Positions 59,236-64,000 of a stretch of DNA of 64,000 nucleotides are shown here, piece after piece. Under the pieces are notes generated by a model that searched no databases, was not told the DNA's origin, and saw only the letters and a program-made list of their open reading frames with translations. The translations under genes were made by a program, and so were the position numbers. How positions within the stretch are numbered: the stretch's first letter is position 1; every line of letters begins with the position of its first letter. Origin of the DNA: Engraulis encrasicolus (lineage: Eukaryota > Chordata > Actinopteri > Clupeiformes > Engraulidae); NCBI RefSeq assembly GCF_034702125.1, contig NC_085857.1, forward strand, positions 50,063,844-50,127,843, read 5' to 3'.

Positions 59236-59585
59236 TTAGCCTGATAAACCAGCCTAAATGTGAGACCAGAGTAAATTAGTCTGGCCACGATGAACGATAC
59301 CTCCGAAGATTGTTGATGAGAACAACCTGTTGATTTTTCAAACCGTGCCGGCACTCTGACCAATCGGTGATCTTTGCCGTTGATGTGCTTTCCCAACGGT
59401 GTTGCGAGGTTCGTCGTCACTCCCTCAAAACCCCGCCCACTTTGATTCAAAACAAATCGCTGCGTTGTGATTGGTTTTGCCTGACTCAGGGCACAGCGTT
59501 CAAACGTTCTCAGATCCGAGGCCAGACCCACTCACTAGCTGAAAAACTTTGGCGTCCAGCGGGTGGCGCTGGTTTACCAGGCTAA
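59236..59585. mobile_element. TTAGCCTG-TIR MITE, 350 bp
   Basis: The left end TTAGCCTGATAAACCAGC and right end GCTGGTTTACCAGGCTAA are inverted and flanked by CACTC on both sides (59231-59235 and 59586-59590). A second inner inverted pair is GTCTGGCC/GGCCAGAC. Confidence 0.75.
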
Positions 59586-59602
59586 CACTCTCTCTCTCTC
59601 TC

Positions 59603-59655
59603 TCACTCACTCACTCACTCACTCACTCACTCACTCACTCACTCACTCACTCACA
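59603..59655. repeat. (TCAC)n array
   Basis: Thirteen or so perfect CACT tetranucleotides, with CT runs on both sides. Confidence 0.95.
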
Positions 59656-59720
59656 CTCTCTCTCTCTCTCACTAAGACTCTGACACTTGTTATTGTTACT
59701 GTGCTGCCCCCCTTCTGTCA

Positions 59721-59838
<118 letters not shown>

Positions 59839-59849
59839 TACAAAGGGGA

Positions 59850-60429
59850 AACCGTTACTGTAAACTCAGCAGGTTAGGACCTGTGGCTCAGTGGCTTGGG
59901 ACACATCTAATCACACACAATCTTAATTTAAAGTAGTGGTTGCCAAACTTTTTTCTACTCCTTTTGGACCTAAGAATATTTTCGCGAATATTTTAAATTT
60001 GTGCAGTTTTTGCATTTTTGTTCAAGGCAGGGCTTTACATACGTAGGCCTGATTAAAATTGGTTTTTGACTGGAAAAGCACACCTCCGCCCTCTTGTGGA
60101 CAGAAAAACAGACAAAAAAACAAATGAACAGAGGAATCCACATCAAATTTGGTGGATCACATAACCCCCTTGGCAGAGGTAATAAAGAAGTGAGATGTGC
60201 TGAAACATTTGTGTGCGTGCGTGCGTGTGTGCGTGCGTGCTTGCGTGCGTGCTTGTGAAGTACTGAGTGTGCCTATCCAAGAATAAACCGTGACAATAGT
60301 GGTAGTAGAACAGAGACAAAAATGTGTTTGACCAAATAGAAGAAGGAAGTGGTGTGGTTAATGTAAAGAGCCACTCAGGGTGGCAGTCCCCCCCCACCCC
60401 CACACACACACTCTTTCTCTCTTTCTCAG
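59850..60429. other. intergenic with retroposon tail
   Basis: At 60140-60187 'ggatcacataacccccttgg' then 'cagaggtaataa' repeats the RTE-like tail of 10889-10941. Nothing else is recognised. Confidence 0.35.
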
Positions 60430-60578
60430 CATATCTAGTATCTCCGTCTATGTCTCGGTACAACATTTATGTGAAGACACCTCGAAGGGAGGTACTAAAA
60501 TACCACTGAACATTTCTCAAGGCATCAGAGGGTACAGTAGCCAGACTATCTTCAACCTGACGGAGTACGCATCTTCTG
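60430..60578 (+). CDS. orphan exon-like segment, product unknown
   Basis: A strong acceptor (ctctttctctctttctcag, ending at 60429) and strong donor (ggtaagag) bound 149 bp. One frame is open throughout (after one base, 49 codons, then one base). It includes HLCEDTSKGGTKIPLNISQG and IRGYSSQTIFNLTEYASSG, with two N-glycosylation sites (NIS, NLT). I do not recognise it. It exits in phase 1, the same phase used by the CD300-like exons 560 bp downstream, so it could belong to that locus or to a separate gene. Another frame ends with a stop after KTPRREVLKYH and could instead be a terminal exon. Confidence 0.35.
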
Positions 60579-61013
60579 GTAAGAGTAATCAGTCGATGAT
60601 ATGATGTAGTGATCAGATGAGATAACATGGTAGTTACTTATCAAAATAACTTATCACAGTGCATTTTGCAGTGTTCATTCAACACATGAGTGTGAATTTG
60701 AATTTGAATTCTAGATTGTATTTGGTATAATTATGACAATGTGATAATAGCAATGTCCTACTTGGCAAATCTATTATAGAATGTAAACGTTCTAACCGTT
60801 AACCTAAACTGTTACAGTTGATATACATTTTAACAGTGTGTGTAAACCCATACCATTCTCTAAGTGTTGAATTAACACTGTATAAACACTTCATTGTGTA
60901 TATGTATAAATAGCCAACACAACTTAATATTACTCTGAAGTTCATCAGTTAAGACGAGGGGTAAAAAAAACCTTTTTTTTAAAAAAAAAGGAGAAGTTGA
61001 ACACAGCAAGGTG

Positions 61014-61099
61014 TGTATGTGTGTGCGTGTGCGTGTGCGTGTGCGTGTGCGTGTGCGTGTGCGTGTGCGTGTGCGTGTGCGTGTGCGTGTGCGTGTGTT
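61014..61099. repeat. (GTGTGC)n hexanucleotide array
   Basis: About 13 units, ending 43 bp before the ATG of the CD300-like gene. Confidence 0.95.
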
Positions 61100-61141
61100 A
61101 CAGTGCATCACTGGAATATGGGGTTGCTGGTTCCCTCTGGA

Positions 61142-63069
<1,928 letters not shown>

Positions 63070-63932
63070 GTACGACACACACGCATGCCCCCCCCCCCCT
63101 CTCCCCCAACAACACCCCCCCCCCCCCAAAAAACCAACGCACCTTGACCCTGCTAATCGGACATGCTAAGAAAACTATACGCAGTGTTGACAGCTGGCAG
63201 GTAATTGGACACTACGATACACACCATCTCCAGAACTAATTACATAGTGTGTGCGCAGAGGCAGGTCAAAACATTTTTGACAGGGGGTACTATTGGTGGG
63301 GGTGTGTTGGTTTGTGGGTGCCCTCCCCCAGAAAATTTAGTATTTTTTAGATGCAATTTCCTGCATTCTAATCAATTTTAGGGCAAGGAATGGCAATCCC
63401 ATCTCACTCACTCTCTCAGATCTGAGATGTTGAGATGACAAAATAAATGTCACATGGCCACGCATGTGATGCTATGCTGAGATTACTAGTCATCAGTCAT
63501 GACTGAAAGCCCAAAAGCGTAATTTTAAATGCTGAATCTACCAAACAGTAGGTAGGCCTACACACAACACAGTCATTTTTGTAGCAACCACAATCAATGG
63601 TAGCAACATGGACTCAAATAATTGGCAAGATAATTACTGTAAAGGTGGTTTTGAAGGCTGGTTTGGTTCGTGGCCATGGGGCCAAGTTGGCCTGCCCCTT
63701 GGGGCATTGACCCTTGGGCCCCCCCACCCTCGGACCTGTCTTGGCCTAGGGACTATAAAAGTTAATTGTACACTATATTGGATGGCACATTAATCACCTT
63801 GGAAAGATTATTATTGAATAGATGGTTTTGAAGGCTAGTTTGCGTCGTGGCCGTGGGGCCAAGTTGGCCTGACCCCTTGGAGCCTCTGGTCCCCTGGGCC
63901 TGGGCCTGGTAGGCCTGTGCATTAATCCACCC

Positions 63933-63935
<3 letters not shown>
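63070..63935. other. intron or 3' flank with a duplicated GGCCTGGGCC block
   Basis: C-rich runs at 63090-63128. From 63620 two diverged direct copies (about 63625-63735 and 63805-63925) share 'ggttttgaaggct' and 'ggggccaagttggcctg'. The end phrase matches 9029-9048. No tail exon of the CD300-like gene is recognised. Confidence 0.45.

Positions 63936-64000
<65 letters not shown>
63936..64000. repeat. (CA)n microsatellite, runs off the window
   Basis: Perfect CA array to the last base. Confidence 0.97.

Overview
The window looks like vertebrate nuclear DNA from a teleost fish. The genes are intron-split and sparse: a microfibril-associated glycoprotein 4 gene, a ZNF750 zinc-finger gene and a CD300/pIgR-like receptor gene. 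The rest is packed with DNA transposons, MITE-like foldbacks, tRNA-type SINE remnants and very long dinucleotide repeats. I cannot name the species.

Layout. 1-2300: an exon of a TBC1D8B/TBC1D9-type RabGAP carrying a 1-bp frameshift, then intron-like DNA. 2335-4257: a long, unrecognised ORF built from three large repeat units, the best candidate here for an undescribed gene. 5169-8991: a 3.8-kb element with roughly 0.7-kb terminal inverted repeats (copy A). 9-13.7 kb: small hAT-like elements, a segmental duplication, one orphan RING exon and long microsatellites. 13760-19653: a complete five-coding-exon mfap4-like gene on the minus strand with a TATA promoter, its introns holding further elements. 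20-29.3 kb: a foldback element, then a nest (a hAT-like element holding a CGTCGG-TIR element, which holds a Kolobok-like TTAA element). 30-31.5 kb: SINE and LINE reverse-transcriptase remnants and a (CAGA)n array. 32105-37392: a Tc1/mariner-like element split by copy B of the 3.8-kb element in inverted orientation. 37.4-49.1 kb: hairpins, hAT-like elements, a second CGTCGG-TIR element and an element with clustered GGTGTTAC motifs. 49-52.2 kb: GA/CA repeats and local duplications. 52378-56918: znf750, two coding exons, much longer than the human protein. 57-60 kb: retroposon and MITE remnants, two with hammerhead-like motifs. 60430-63069: an orphan exon-like segment, then a CD300-like gene whose tail was not found.

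The genes do not form a pathway. mfap4 (extracellular fibrinogen-domain protein), znf750 (epithelial differentiation regulator) and the CD300-like receptor (immune surface protein) are independent units. Repeats dominate: several splice acceptors have a microsatellite as their upstream tract, and several repeat families occur as pairs within the window. Family names rest on recognised motifs, and statements about TIRs and target-site duplications (TSDs) were read directly from the bases.
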